Positions 32,624 through 40,941 of a stretch of 64,000 nt of DNA are shown here, one piece after another; within the stretch, counting starts at the first letter, position 1; every line of letters begins with the position of its first letter. The stretch comes from Streptomyces laurentii. Its GTDB lineage: Bacteria > Actinomycetota > Actinomycetes > Streptomycetales > Streptomycetaceae. The position numbers were made by a program, and so were the translations under genes. Under the pieces are notes generated by a model. That model was given only the letters and a program-made list of their open reading frames with translations, had not been told where the DNA came from and ran no database searches. Where the stretch lies: the NCBI GenBank assembly GCA_002355495.1, contig AP017424.1:3100001-3164000 (forward strand), read 5' to 3'.

Positions 32624-33811
32624 ATGACGCAGCCGCCCTTCCTCCCCCTCACCGCCCGGCCCCGCGACGAGGAGCACCGGGTCGCCACGCCGCTGGAGCT
32701 GTTCTTCGACCTCTGTTTCGTCGTCGCGGTCGCGCAGGCGGGGTTCGAACTCGTCCACGCGGTCGTCGAGGGACACACCGGCTCCGGGATCCTCAACTAC
32801 CTGATGGTGTTCTGGGCCATCTGGTGGGCCTGGATGAACTTCACGTGGTTCGCCTCCGCGTACGACAACGACGACGTCCTCTACCGTGTCGTCGCCCTCG
32901 TCCAGATCGCCGGTGTCCTCGTCCTCGCCGCCGGGGTCTCCAGCGCGTTCGAGACGCACGACTTCCTCGTTGTCTACATCGGCTACGTCGTCATGCGGCT
33001 CGCCCTCGCCTCCCAGTGGCTGCGCGCCGCGCACCACGCCGCCGACCCCGTCGAGCGGACCCTGTGCCGCCGCTACGCGGCCGGTGTCCTGGCCTGCCAG
33101 GTCGGCTGGATCGCGCTGCTGATCGCCCCGCTCGACGCCCGCCCGTGGGTGTTCCTGGTGATGGTGCTCGCCGAGATGGCCGTCCCGGTGTACGCGGAGA
33201 AGGACCAGCCCAGCCAGTGGCACCCGCACCACATCGCCGAGCGCTACGGCCTGTTCACGATCATCGTGCTCGGCGAGACGATCGCGGCGGCGACGGTCGC
33301 CGTGAAGTCGGGTGTGCGCGAGAACGACGCCCTGGGCGAGGTCCTGCCGATCGCCGCCGGCGGGCTGCTGATCGTCTTCGCCGCCTGGTGGATCTACTTC
33401 GTCGTGCCCGCCCATGACCGGCTCACCTCCAGCCGGCAGGGCTTCCTGTGGGGGTACAGCCACTTCCTGATCTTCACCTCGGCCGCCGCCATCGGTGCGG
33501 GCATCGAGATCGCGGTCGAGCAGGCCGTCGGCAAGACGCACCTGTCCGCCGTCGCGGCGGCCGCCGCCGTGACCATCCCCTCGGCGCTCTTCCTCCTCTG
33601 TGTGTGGCTCCTGCACGCCCGCCGGTTCAAGACCGGCTTCGTTCAGCAGGCCGTGCTGCCCGTCGCCGCGCTCGCGGTCCTGCTGTGTACGTTCGCGGGG
33701 CGCTGGGCGGTGCTCGCCGCCGGTCTCGTCGCGGCCGCGGCCGTCGCGCTGGGGGTCGCCCTGACGGCCTCCGGGTCCGCCGCGCGTACCACCGCCCGAA
33801 TCTCCTCCTGA
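32624..33811 (+). CDS. Low temperature requirement A (LtrA) family membrane protein
   Basis: This is a 395-residue protein with about 10-11 membrane helices. Family blocks are VATPLELFFDLCFVVAVAQ (residues 20-38), YLMVFWAIWWAWMNFTWFAS, QWHPHHIAERYGLFTIIVLGE (the conserved H-x-x-ER-x-GLF...GE motif) and WWIYF. ATG 32624 follows GAGGG; upstream frame continuation is non-coding in character. LtrA was named from a Listeria cold-growth mutant; its molecular activity is unknown. The stop is 21 bases before the SARP-like gene, on the same strand, so the two may be co-transcribed. Confidence 0.85.
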   Translation: MTQPPFLPLTARPRDEEHRVATPLELFFDLCFVVAVAQAGFELVHAVVEGHTGSGILNYLMVFWAIWWAWMNFTWFASAYDNDDVLYRVVALVQIAGVLVLAAGVSSAFETHDFLVVYIGYVVMRLALASQWLRAAHHAADPVERTLCRRYAAGVLACQVGWIALLIAPLDARPWVFLVMVLAEMAVPVYAEKDQPSQWHPHHIAERYGLFTIIVLGETIAAATVAVKSGVRENDALGEVLPIAAGGLLIVFAAWWIYFVVPAHDRLTSSRQGFLWGYSHFLIFTSAAAIGAGIEIAVEQAVGKTHLSAVAAAAAVTIPSALFLLCVWLLHARRFKTGFVQQAVLPVAALAVLLCTFAGRWAVLAAGLVAAAAVALGVALTASGSAARTTARISS

Positions 33812-33832
33812 GGGGACGGGGCGTCGGCGAGA

Positions 33833-36550
33833 ATGCCGCGCATGATGTTCCGGCTGCTGGGCCCGCTCACCGTCTCCGGTTCGCCCGTCACCGGCGGCCC
33901 ACGGGTCCGGGCGCTGCTCGCGCTGCTGCTGCTCGACGCGGGGCGGGCCGTCTCGGCCGTACGGCTGGTCGACGGCCTGTACGGTGACACGCCCCCGGCC
34001 GGGGCCGCCGGTGCCCTCCAGTCCCAGGTCTCACGGCTGCGGCGGGCGCTACCGGACGGGTACGGGGTCGACCACTCCCCCGCCGGGTACCGCCTGACCG
34101 GGCCGGACACCGGCACCGGTACGGGGGGCGGGGCCGGTATCGGTCCGGACACCGTGGACGTGCTCCGCTTCGAGCGGCTGGCCGGGTACGGTGCCCGGGC
34201 GGCCGCGGCCGGCGATCCCGTACGGGCCGAGGAGCTGTTGCGGGAGGCCCTGGGGCTGTGGCGCGGCCCGGCCCTCGCGGACGTGCGGGACGCCCCGTAC
34301 GCCCCGGCGCGGACCGCCCGGCTGGACGGCCTCCGGCTCGACGCCCTGGAGGAGTGGGCCGCCGCGCTGCTCGCCTCGGGCGGCGATCCCGCCCCGCTCG
34401 TACGGGAGGTGGAGGCAGCAGCGGCCGCCCACCCGCTGCGCGAGCGGCTGCGCGCGCTCCAGATACGAGCGCTCGCGGGCGCGGGACGGCAGGCGCGGGC
34501 GCTCGCCGTGTACGAGGAGGTGCGCGGGGCGCTCGCCGACGAGCTGGGCGCGGATCCGTCGCCGGAGCTGGCCGCGGCGCATCTCGCCGTCCTGCGGGGC
34601 GAGCGGGGCGCCGAGGGAGGCGTGCCCGCCGCCCGGCCGTTGCCCGCCCCGCTCACCGAGTTCGTCGGACGCGCGCCCGAACGGGAGTGGTTGCGCGCTC
34701 TCTTGGCCTCCGCGCGCCTGGTGACACTGGTCGGGCCGGGCGGCGCGGGCAAGACCAGGCTCGCGCTCGAAGGCGTACGGGAGGGGCGCGCGCGGCGGGA
34801 AGCGGTGTTCGTGGACCTGGGGGCGGTGGGGGCCGGCGAGGCGGCGGGGGCGTTCGCGCGCGCCCTCGGGGTACGGGACGCGGCGCCGGACGCGCTCGTC
34901 CGGGCGCTCGCGGACCGGCCGGTGCTGCTCGTCGTCGACAACTGCGAGCATGTGGTGGCGGAGGCCGCCGTGCTGGTACGGGCGTTGCTGACCGGCTGCC
35001 CGGCGCTGCGGGTCCTCGCCACCAGCCGTGAGGCGCTGGGCCTCACGGGCGAGTCGCTGCTGCCGCTCGGGGCGCTCGCGCCAAAGGCGGCGGTGGAGTT
35101 GTTCGTGCGGCGTGGGGCGGCCGCCCGGCCCGGTTTCGCGGGGCACGCGCGCGTAGCGGAGGTGTGCGCGGCCCTGGACGGGCTGCCGCTCGCCCTGGAA
35201 CTGGCGGCGGCCCGGCTGCGGACGCTCGGCGTCGACGAGCTGGCCGACCGGCTGGGCGAGCGCATGGGCCGGCCGCTGGGCGAGCGGTCGGGTGAGCGGC
35301 CGGGTGGGCCGCTGGGCGAGCGGTCGGGTGAGCGGCCGGGTGGGCCGCTCGACGCTCCTCGCGCCCACCCCGACGACCGGTTCCGGCTGCTGTCGCGGGG
35401 CGATCGCACCGCGCCCGCCCGGCACCGGACGCTGGCGGCGGTCGTGGAGTGGAGCTGGGGCCTGCTCGACGCGGCGGAACAGCGGCTGGCGGCGCGGTTC
35501 TCGGTGTTCCGCGGCGGGGCGACGGCCGGCGCCGTGGCCCGGGTGTGCGGGGCGGACCGCGCGGACGCGGAGGAGCTGCTGGCGTCCCTGACCGAGAAGT
35601 CGCTGGTGGAGGCGGTGGTCGTGGACGGCGGGGCGGGGCCGGTCCGGTACCGGATGCTGGAGACCGTACGGGCCTACGCGGCCGGCCGGCTGCCCGCCGG
35701 CGACCCGGCGCCCGCCGCGCACACCGCCCACTGCCTGGCCCTCGCCCGGACCGCCGACCCCGCGCTGCGCGGACCGGACCAGCTCGACCGGCTGGCCCGG
35801 CTCGACGCCGAGGAGCCGAACCTCCGCGCCGCCCTGCGCCGGGCCATCGCGCACGCCCCGGACGACGGCCTCCGTCTGGTGGCCGCGCTCACCCCGTACT
35901 GGTGGCTCCGCGGGCTGCGCGGCCAGGTCGCCGGACTCGCGCGGGACCTCCTCGACGCGGCCGACCGGGCCGGGCTCGACCCGGTGGCGGCCGGGCTCGG
36001 CGAGGAGTACGTGCTGGGCGTCCTCGCGGCGAACGCCCCGGCCACCGGGCCGGATTCGGGCGCGTGCGCCGAACGCCTCGCGCGGGCGCGCACGTTGCTC
36101 ACGACGCGCGCGGAGCCGCTGCGGCAGCCGTTCACGGCCTTCCTGTGGGCCACGGCGGTCGGGCCCGAGGTGCGGCTTCCGGTGCCGGACGACCCGTGGT
36201 CGCGGGCGCTGGGGCAGGCCGGGCAGGGGCATCTGGCGCTCGAACGGGGCGACCGCGAGGCGGCGCGGGCCGCGCTCACCGCGGCGCTGGCCGGCTTCCG
36301 GGCCCTTGGCGAGCGCTGGGGCACGGCGACCGCGCTGGAGGGCCTGGCCGCGCTCTCCCCCGACCCGCTGCCGCTCCTCGGCGAGGCCCTCGCCCTCTTC
36401 GAGTCCCTGGGGGTCGCGGAGGACATCGTCGACCTGCTCGTCCGCCGCGCCGCCGTCCACGAGGCCGCGGGCGAGGTGGAGGCAGCGGCGGCGGACCGGG
36501 CCCGGGCGGCGCGGGTCGCCCGCCGGGCGGGGCTGCCGGCACCCGTCTGA
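33833..36550 (+). CDS. SARP/AfsR-like regulator with NB-ARC ATPase domain
   Basis: This is a 905-residue regulator. The N-terminal OmpR-type winged helix (FRLLGPLTVSG, then QSQVSRLRRALPDG) is followed by the bacterial activation domain (about 100-250, with LRERLRALQIRAL and YEEVRGALADELGADPSPEL). An NB-ARC/AAA domain follows: Walker A GPGGAGKT with Lys307, Walker B VLLVVDNCEH, CPALRVLATSREAL and GLPLALELAAARL. A C-terminal TPR-like helical region (about 600-900) ends the protein. A duplicated 36-bp unit (35276-35347) lies between the ATPase and arm-like parts. Such proteins activate antibiotic genes, but no target cluster is in the window. ATG 33833 or 33842 could be the start. Confidence 0.9.
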   Translation: MPRMMFRLLGPLTVSGSPVTGGPRVRALLALLLLDAGRAVSAVRLVDGLYGDTPPAGAAGALQSQVSRLRRALPDGYGVDHSPAGYRLTGPDTGTGTGGGAGIGPDTVDVLRFERLAGYGARAAAAGDPVRAEELLREALGLWRGPALADVRDAPYAPARTARLDGLRLDALEEWAAALLASGGDPAPLVREVEAAAAAHPLRERLRALQIRALAGAGRQARALAVYEEVRGALADELGADPSPELAAAHLAVLRGERGAEGGVPAARPLPAPLTEFVGRAPEREWLRALLASARLVTLVGPGGAGKTRLALEGVREGRARREAVFVDLGAVGAGEAAGAFARALGVRDAAPDALVRALADRPVLLVVDNCEHVVAEAAVLVRALLTGCPALRVLATSREALGLTGESLLPLGALAPKAAVELFVRRGAAARPGFAGHARVAEVCAALDGLPLALELAAARLRTLGVDELADRLGERMGRPLGERSGERPGGPLGERSGERPGGPLDAPRAHPDDRFRLLSRGDRTAPARHRTLAAVVEWSWGLLDAAEQRLAARFSVFRGGATAGAVARVCGADRADAEELLASLTEKSLVEAVVVDGGAGPVRYRMLETVRAYAAGRLPAGDPAPAAHTAHCLALARTADPALRGPDQLDRLARLDAEEPNLRAALRRAIAHAPDDGLRLVAALTPYWWLRGLRGQVAGLARDLLDAADRAGLDPVAAGLGEEYVLGVLAANAPATGPDSGACAERLARARTLLTTRAEPLRQPFTAFLWATAVGPEVRLPVPDDPWSRALGQAGQGHLALERGDREAARAALTAALAGFRALGERWGTATALEGLAALSPDPLPLLGEALALFESLGVAEDIVDLLVRRAAVHEAAGEVEAAAADRARAARVARRAGLPAPV
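35276..35347 (+). repeat. 36-bp perfect tandem duplication within the SARP gene
   Basis: The unit beginning CTGGGCGAGCGGTCGGGTGA occurs at 35276-35311 and again at 35312-35347, with a shorter decayed copy from 35252. It encodes a repeat of LGERSGERPGGP in a linker. Confidence 0.9.
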
Positions 36551-36767
36551 CCAGGCGCCGAGTCGTCCACCGCGGGACCCGTACGAGCGGGCCCGGGCGT
36601 TGAATCGCCGGGTCCGGCGCGCTCCGGCGGTCCTCCGGCCACCTGGCTCCCGGTGCGCCGTCAGTGTCCGTCAGTGTCCGTCAGCCGCTCGTGCGCGGTT
36701 CGTCAGCGGGGCCCGCGACGCTCGGTCCTGTTCCCGGCGAACGCCCGGGACGGACAGGAGCATCACC

Positions 36768-37607
36768 ATGCGGACCCACGAAGGCTTCGACGACGGCCTC
36801 GACGACGACTCCGAGGCCGGCACCACCCGTACCGCCCTGGTCACCGGCGCCTCGCGCGGCATCGGGCGGGCCGTCGCGCGGCGGCTCGCCCGGGACGGGA
36901 TGGTCGTCGCCGTCCACTACGGGTCGGACGCGGCGGCCGCGCAGGAGACCGTGGACCTGATCGCGGCGGCCGGCGGCCGGGCGTTCGCGGTGGGCGCCGA
37001 TCTGGCCTCGTATGACGGGGTGCTGACGCTCGTGGACGGCGTACGGGCCGGACTCGCCGCGCACACCGGGCGTACGGCGGACTCGGGCGCCCCGCTGGAC
37101 GTCCTGGTCAACAACGCGGCCGTCGCCACCTCCGGCGGGCACCTCCAGGACGAGACCGTCGAGGGCTTCGACCGGCTCTTCGCGGTCAACGTCCGGGCGC
37201 CGTTCTTCCTGGTGCAGCAGCTTCTGCCGGTGCTGCGCGACGGGGGCCGCATCGTGAACATCGGGTCCGGCGTCACCCGGATCGCGCTCGCCGACGAGCT
37301 GGCCTATGCCATGACGAAGGGCGCGATGGAGACCTTCACCCGCACCCTCGCGAATGTCGTCGGCGCCCGCCGGATCACTGTCAACACGGTCGCGCCGGGC
37401 CCCACGGAGACCGCCGCGCTCACCGCCCGGCTGGCCGCCGTGCCGGAGCTGGAGCACCTGATGATCGCCGGGCAGGCGCTGCCGTGGGTGGGGCAGCCGG
37501 AGGACATCGCCGATCCGGTGGCGTTCCTGGCCTCGCCGGACGGGCGCTGGATCACCGGCACCGTGATCGACGCATCGGGCGGTACGTACCTCGGCCCCAA
37601 ATTCTGA
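36768..37607 (+). CDS. Short-chain dehydrogenase/reductase
   Basis: This is a 279-residue SDR. It has ALVTGASRGIGRAVARRLA (TGxxxGIG), the dinucleotide-binding HYGSDAAAA after beta-2, LVNNAAVATSGG (NNAG-like), the serine of GSGVTRIA, the catalytic YAMTKGA (YxxxK) and TVAPGPTET. These favour an FabG-like NADPH reductase. ATG 36768 has ACAGGAG 7 bases upstream. An acidic lead (FDDGLDDDSEAG) precedes the fold. It stands alone; no operon partner. Substrate unknown. Confidence 0.9.
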   Translation: MRTHEGFDDGLDDDSEAGTTRTALVTGASRGIGRAVARRLARDGMVVAVHYGSDAAAAQETVDLIAAAGGRAFAVGADLASYDGVLTLVDGVRAGLAAHTGRTADSGAPLDVLVNNAAVATSGGHLQDETVEGFDRLFAVNVRAPFFLVQQLLPVLRDGGRIVNIGSGVTRIALADELAYAMTKGAMETFTRTLANVVGARRITVNTVAPGPTETAALTARLAAVPELEHLMIAGQALPWVGQPEDIADPVAFLASPDGRWITGTVIDASGGTYLGPKF

Positions 37608-38298
37608 CCCCGGCACTCCACCGTCGGTATGACCGAATATCAGCCTGTTGACGGAGCGACGGGTGGGCCGACGGGCGTGGCCGGCCTCCGGGCCGGTCAC
37701 GCGCGCGTAACGATGCACAACGGTGCCGCCCCGCGCGCAGGCGCGGAAGGTCGCAGAGACGGCGCACGCGGGCATCGCGCGCGCCGTGTGCTCCGCCCCC
37801 TCCACCCCGACGGGGACAGGGCCTTCGCCCTCGTGGGGCCGGGGGCGCGTGAACACCCGCCCGCGCTGGGGACGTTCGCGCGCGACGTGATCCCCGCGGC
37901 GGGCGCCGCACCGGCCGTCCGGGCCCTCGTCCGCGCCCCGCCCACCCCGCTCACCTGCGGCTCCGGTCCGGGAGCCGGATTCCCCGCGTACCCCGAGGGC
38001 CGCCACGGCCCGGCGGCCGGCCGCCGAACCGGGCCCCGTATCCCGGATCAGGCGGAACACCGGGCGCCACGCGGGCGACATCCGGACGACACGCGGACGA
38101 CACGCGCGGCGCGCTGTCCGGCGACTAGCCGCGGAAGCCGACTGGGGGTATACCAAGGGAAGTTGAAGAAGACGCACGGGGGGCGCGGGAACTCGTCGTG
38201 TGCCCCCCTCGTTTTTCCGAACGCCGGACACGATGTCAGCCCCAAGGGCTACGTTGAGCAAGCACCAAGTGACATGCGGCGACGGCCTGGAGACCCTC
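37608..38298. other. Long gene-poor interval with possible ORF remnant
   Basis: This is about 690 bases between the SDR and DUF6227 genes. A plus-strand frame from 37629 stays open but reads mostly as Arg/Gly/Pro. The short part HPPALGTFARDVIPAAGAAP hints at the C-terminus of a luciferase-like (LLM) flavoprotein, so decay is possible. From 38140 a promoter-like and terminator-like pair appears (listed separately). Confidence 0.35.
38149..38217 (+). ncRNA. Possible short leader or sRNA ended by a hairpin with T-run
   Basis: GGTATACC (TATACC at 38149-38154, a -10-like hexamer) is followed by GGGGGGC (38178-38184) pairing with GCCCCCC (38202-38208), extended inward by G-T and C-G pairs, and then TCGTTTTT. 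This is one of the few hairpin plus T-run terminators in the window. It ends some 80 bases before the DUF6227 start, so it either attenuates that gene or ends a short RNA. Confidence 0.4.
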
Positions 38299-39078
38299 TT
38301 GAACGATCCGAAGGATCCTTCCCACGATCCGTACGAGACGACCGAGACCCACCTTGAGCGACTCCTCGGCCGGGCGCTCAACTCCTTCGATCTGCCCGAC
38401 TCCGTGATCGAGCGGCTGGAGACGGCCCTGGCCCACTCCACCGCGCTGTACTCCTCGCACCACAGCGCGGCGCTGCACCGCACCACGTACCGCCACACCT
38501 ATCTCCTCCCCGACGGCTCCGCGCTGGGCCTCTGGGAGCTCGTGCACAACTCCGGCCGGGGCGGCGCCGAGCAGCACGAGCTGTACACGGAGGAGGCCGA
38601 GGTCCGGCTCGCCGTGTCCCGGCTGCCGGAGGGCCCGTCGCCCGACTGGTCGGGGGACCGCGACGGCGGCACGCCGTCCGCCGGGGACGGCGACCTGGAG
38701 CTGCTGAGCTCGCTCTTCGCCCGCCCGATACCCGCCCAGCCCCGGATGTACGTGCCGGACAACTCCGACGACCACGCCCGCCGGGTGCTGCGCCGCGCGG
38801 AGAACGCGGACCGGCCGGGCGAGGCGATGGCGGGCCGGCTGCGGCTCGCGTTCGCGCACCACATCACGCAGGCGCTCGGACGCCAGTGCCCGCTGGAGGG
38901 CGGCCGGGACGCCGGCTTCACGCTCTACGAGCACCAGTTCCTGCTGCTCGACGGCAGCGAGGTCAGCCTGTGGGAGGTCGAGCACACGGCGACCCCCGAC
39001 GGCCGGCACATGTGCGAGGTGTACGAGAGCGAGCGCGCCGCCCGCGACGCGATGGAGTCCCGCTCCCGGGTCCGCTGA
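38299..39078 (+). CDS. DUF6227 family protein
   Basis: This is a 259-residue Streptomyces-type protein without a membrane segment. Two similar halves are visible: ETHLERLLGRALNSFDLPD...LHRTTYRHTYLLPDGSALGLWELVHN, and RLRLAFAHHITQALGRQC...LYEHQFLLLDGSEVSLWEVEHT. An internal duplication is therefore likely. TTG 38299 is preferred (GGAG 6 bases before it); GTG 38269 and ATG 38233 are in frame but lack ribosome sites. The upstream terminator-like hairpin suggests control of its transcription. Function unknown. Confidence 0.75.
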   Translation: MNDPKDPSHDPYETTETHLERLLGRALNSFDLPDSVIERLETALAHSTALYSSHHSAALHRTTYRHTYLLPDGSALGLWELVHNSGRGGAEQHELYTEEAEVRLAVSRLPEGPSPDWSGDRDGGTPSAGDGDLELLSSLFARPIPAQPRMYVPDNSDDHARRVLRRAENADRPGEAMAGRLRLAFAHHITQALGRQCPLEGGRDAGFTLYEHQFLLLDGSEVSLWEVEHTATPDGRHMCEVYESERAARDAMESRSRVR

Positions 39079-39189
39079 CACCCCCTTCGCTCGCGAGGTG
39101 TGCGGGGCGGGCACCGGACGGGGCGGGGATCACGCGGGGGCGCGCGTCGTGCGGGGCGTGCGCCGGGCGCGGGGTGCCGGAGAACGGGT

Positions 39190-39225
39190 GAGGGGCGGCG
39201 CGCCGGTGATGGCGCGCCGCCCCTC
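39190..39225. terminator. Bidirectional 15-bp perfect hairpin
   Basis: GAGGGGCGGCGCGCC (39190-39204) and its exact complement (39211-39225) enclose GGTGAT. It lies between the ends of the convergent DUF6227 and DHA2 transporter genes. With no T-run, it is a GC-type terminator usable from both sides. Confidence 0.75.
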
Positions 39226-39257
39226 GGTTCCTCAGCCGCTCAGGCTGTCGGGCTCCG

Positions 39258-40880
39258 TCAGGAGACCAGGGCGGGCTCCTTCGCCGCCTCGGCGTCGCCC
39301 GCCGCGGCCGTGCCCGGCTCCTCGTCGTCGCCGCCCTCCAGGTGCTGCCGCGTCTTGGCCGGCAGCGCGAACATCACCAGGAAGATGGCGGCGAGCACCG
39401 CCACCGTCCAGCCCAGCGAGTTCTGGAACGCCCGGACGAACGCGTCGCCCGTCTCCTGCGGCATCACCGCGAGCCGCTTCTCGTCGATCGCGCCGAAGAA
39501 CACCACCGACACCAGGCCGAGGCCGAGCGCGTTGCCCATCTGCCCGGTCGTGTTGATCAGGCCCGAGGCCGATCCGGCGTGCTCGCGCGGCACTCCGGAC
39601 AGCACCGCGTCGGTCAGCGGCGCCACGATCAGGCCCATGCCCAGACCCATCACCACCAGCGGCAGGATCATCTGCCAGGGCGCGATGCCGGTGCCGTAGT
39701 GCCCGGCCTCCCAGAGGTAGATCAGGATGCCCGTCGCCATCGTCAGGGCGCCCGTCTGCAGCACCTTGCGGCCGAAGCGCGGCACCAGCTGCTGCACCGA
39801 GAGACCCGCCGCCACGGACACGGCCACCGAGAACGGCACGCCCGTCAGGCCGGCCTTCAGCGGGCTCCAGCCCAGGCCGATCTGCATGTAGAGCGTCCAG
39901 ACCAGGAAGAAGATGCCCATCACGACGCCGAACGTCAGCTGGACGGCGATGCCCGCCGCGAACGACGGCACCTTGAACAGCGACAGCTCGACGAGCGGCG
40001 AACCGTCCTTGCGCGCCTTGTGCTTCTCGTACGCGACGAGCGCGCCGAAGACCAGCAGGCTGCCCGCCATCATCAGGTGGCCCCACAGCGGCCAGCCCAG
40101 CTCGCGGCCGCGGGTCAGCGGGTAGATCAGCATCAGCAGCGCGCCGGTCACCAGGACGACGCCCACCAGGTCCAGGCGGAGCGCCTTCGGGGCCTTGGAC
40201 TCGGTGATGAAGCGGCGGCCCAGGATGAGGGCGGCGACGCCGACAGGCAGGTTGATGAGGAAGATCGGGCGCCACTCCAGGCCCGCGATGTTCCACTGGG
40301 TCAGCAGCGCGCCGAGCAGCGGGCCCGACACCGCGCCGAGCCCGATGATCGCGCCGAACAGACCGAAGACCTTGCCGCGCTCGTGCGCCGGGAAGGTGAC
40401 GTGCACGATCGACAGCACCTGCGGCACCATCAGCGCCGCCGCCGCGCCCTGCAGCAGGCGCGAGCCGACCAGCATCTCCTGGTTCGCGGCGACACCGCAC
40501 AGCGCGGACGCCAGCGTGAAGCCGGCGGTGCCGGTCAGGAAGAGCCGCTTGCGGCCGTAGATGTCGCCGAGCCGGCCGCCGGTGATCAGGCCCGCGGCGA
40601 ACGCGAGCGCGTACCCGGCGGTGATCCACTGGATCGCGCCGAACGTCGCGCCCAGGTCCCGCTCGATGCTCGGGATCGCGATGTTGACGATCGTGGCGTC
40701 GACCAGGTCCATGAACGCGGCGGTCATGACGATCGCGAGGGCGATCCAGCGGCGGCGGTCCGCGGGGTCGGTGGTGCCGGTGGAGCTGGTGGAGCTGGTG
40801 GAGCTGGTGGAGCCCGTTGTACTGGTGGTGCCGGTGGGTGCTGTGGGGTTCGGTGCCTGAGCGGCGGCTTGTGAACTCAT
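39258..40880 (-). CDS. DHA2 (EmrB/QacA) drug-proton antiporter
   Basis: This is a 540-residue MFS pump with 14 helices. It has DLVDATIVNIAIPSIERDL (family motif D1), GRLGDIYGRKRLFLTG (motif A), GAIIGLGAVSGPLLGALL (motif C, an antiporter signature) and WRPIFLINLPVG. The N-terminus has a low-complexity STSSTSSTSSTG stretch from 9-bp repeats, and the tail is acidic. Its promoter shows TATATG 18 bases before the ATG and no Shine-Dalgarno, so the mRNA leader should be only about 10 bases. It is divergent from a WYL-domain regulator that probably controls it. Confidence 0.92.
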   Translation of the reverse strand: MSSQAAAQAPNPTAPTGTTSTTGSTSSTSSTSSTGTTDPADRRRWIALAIVMTAAFMDLVDATIVNIAIPSIERDLGATFGAIQWITAGYALAFAAGLITGGRLGDIYGRKRLFLTGTAGFTLASALCGVAANQEMLVGSRLLQGAAAALMVPQVLSIVHVTFPAHERGKVFGLFGAIIGLGAVSGPLLGALLTQWNIAGLEWRPIFLINLPVGVAALILGRRFITESKAPKALRLDLVGVVLVTGALLMLIYPLTRGRELGWPLWGHLMMAGSLLVFGALVAYEKHKARKDGSPLVELSLFKVPSFAAGIAVQLTFGVVMGIFFLVWTLYMQIGLGWSPLKAGLTGVPFSVAVSVAAGLSVQQLVPRFGRKVLQTGALTMATGILIYLWEAGHYGTGIAPWQMILPLVVMGLGMGLIVAPLTDAVLSGVPREHAGSASGLINTTGQMGNALGLGLVSVVFFGAIDEKRLAVMPQETGDAFVRAFQNSLGWTVAVLAAIFLVMFALPAKTRQHLEGGDDEEPGTAAAGDAEAAKEPALVS

Positions 40881-40941
40881 AGGAAGAATCTAGAGGTCAT
40901 ATAGGTCAGGTCGTGTCCTCGTTTGCCCTCATCCTGGAGCC
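40881..40941. promoter_or_regulatory. Divergent promoter with AGGTC direct repeats
   Basis: AGGTCA starts at 40894 and 40903, and AGGTCG at 40908, overlapping the minus-strand TATATG -10 (40899-40904) of the transporter. Spacing of the first two (9 bases) suits a direct-repeat-binding regulator such as the adjacent WYL protein. Confidence 0.5.

Noticed and set aside
33833..36550. The SARP gene as pathway regulator of an antibiotic cluster in this window
   Set aside because: No polyketide, peptide-synthetase, terpene or RiPP genes are present on either side.
37629..38357. Plus-strand frame of about 240 codons as a gene
   Set aside because: The sequence is largely Arg/Gly/Pro, has no ribosome site, and runs through a terminator-like hairpin into the DUF6227 gene.
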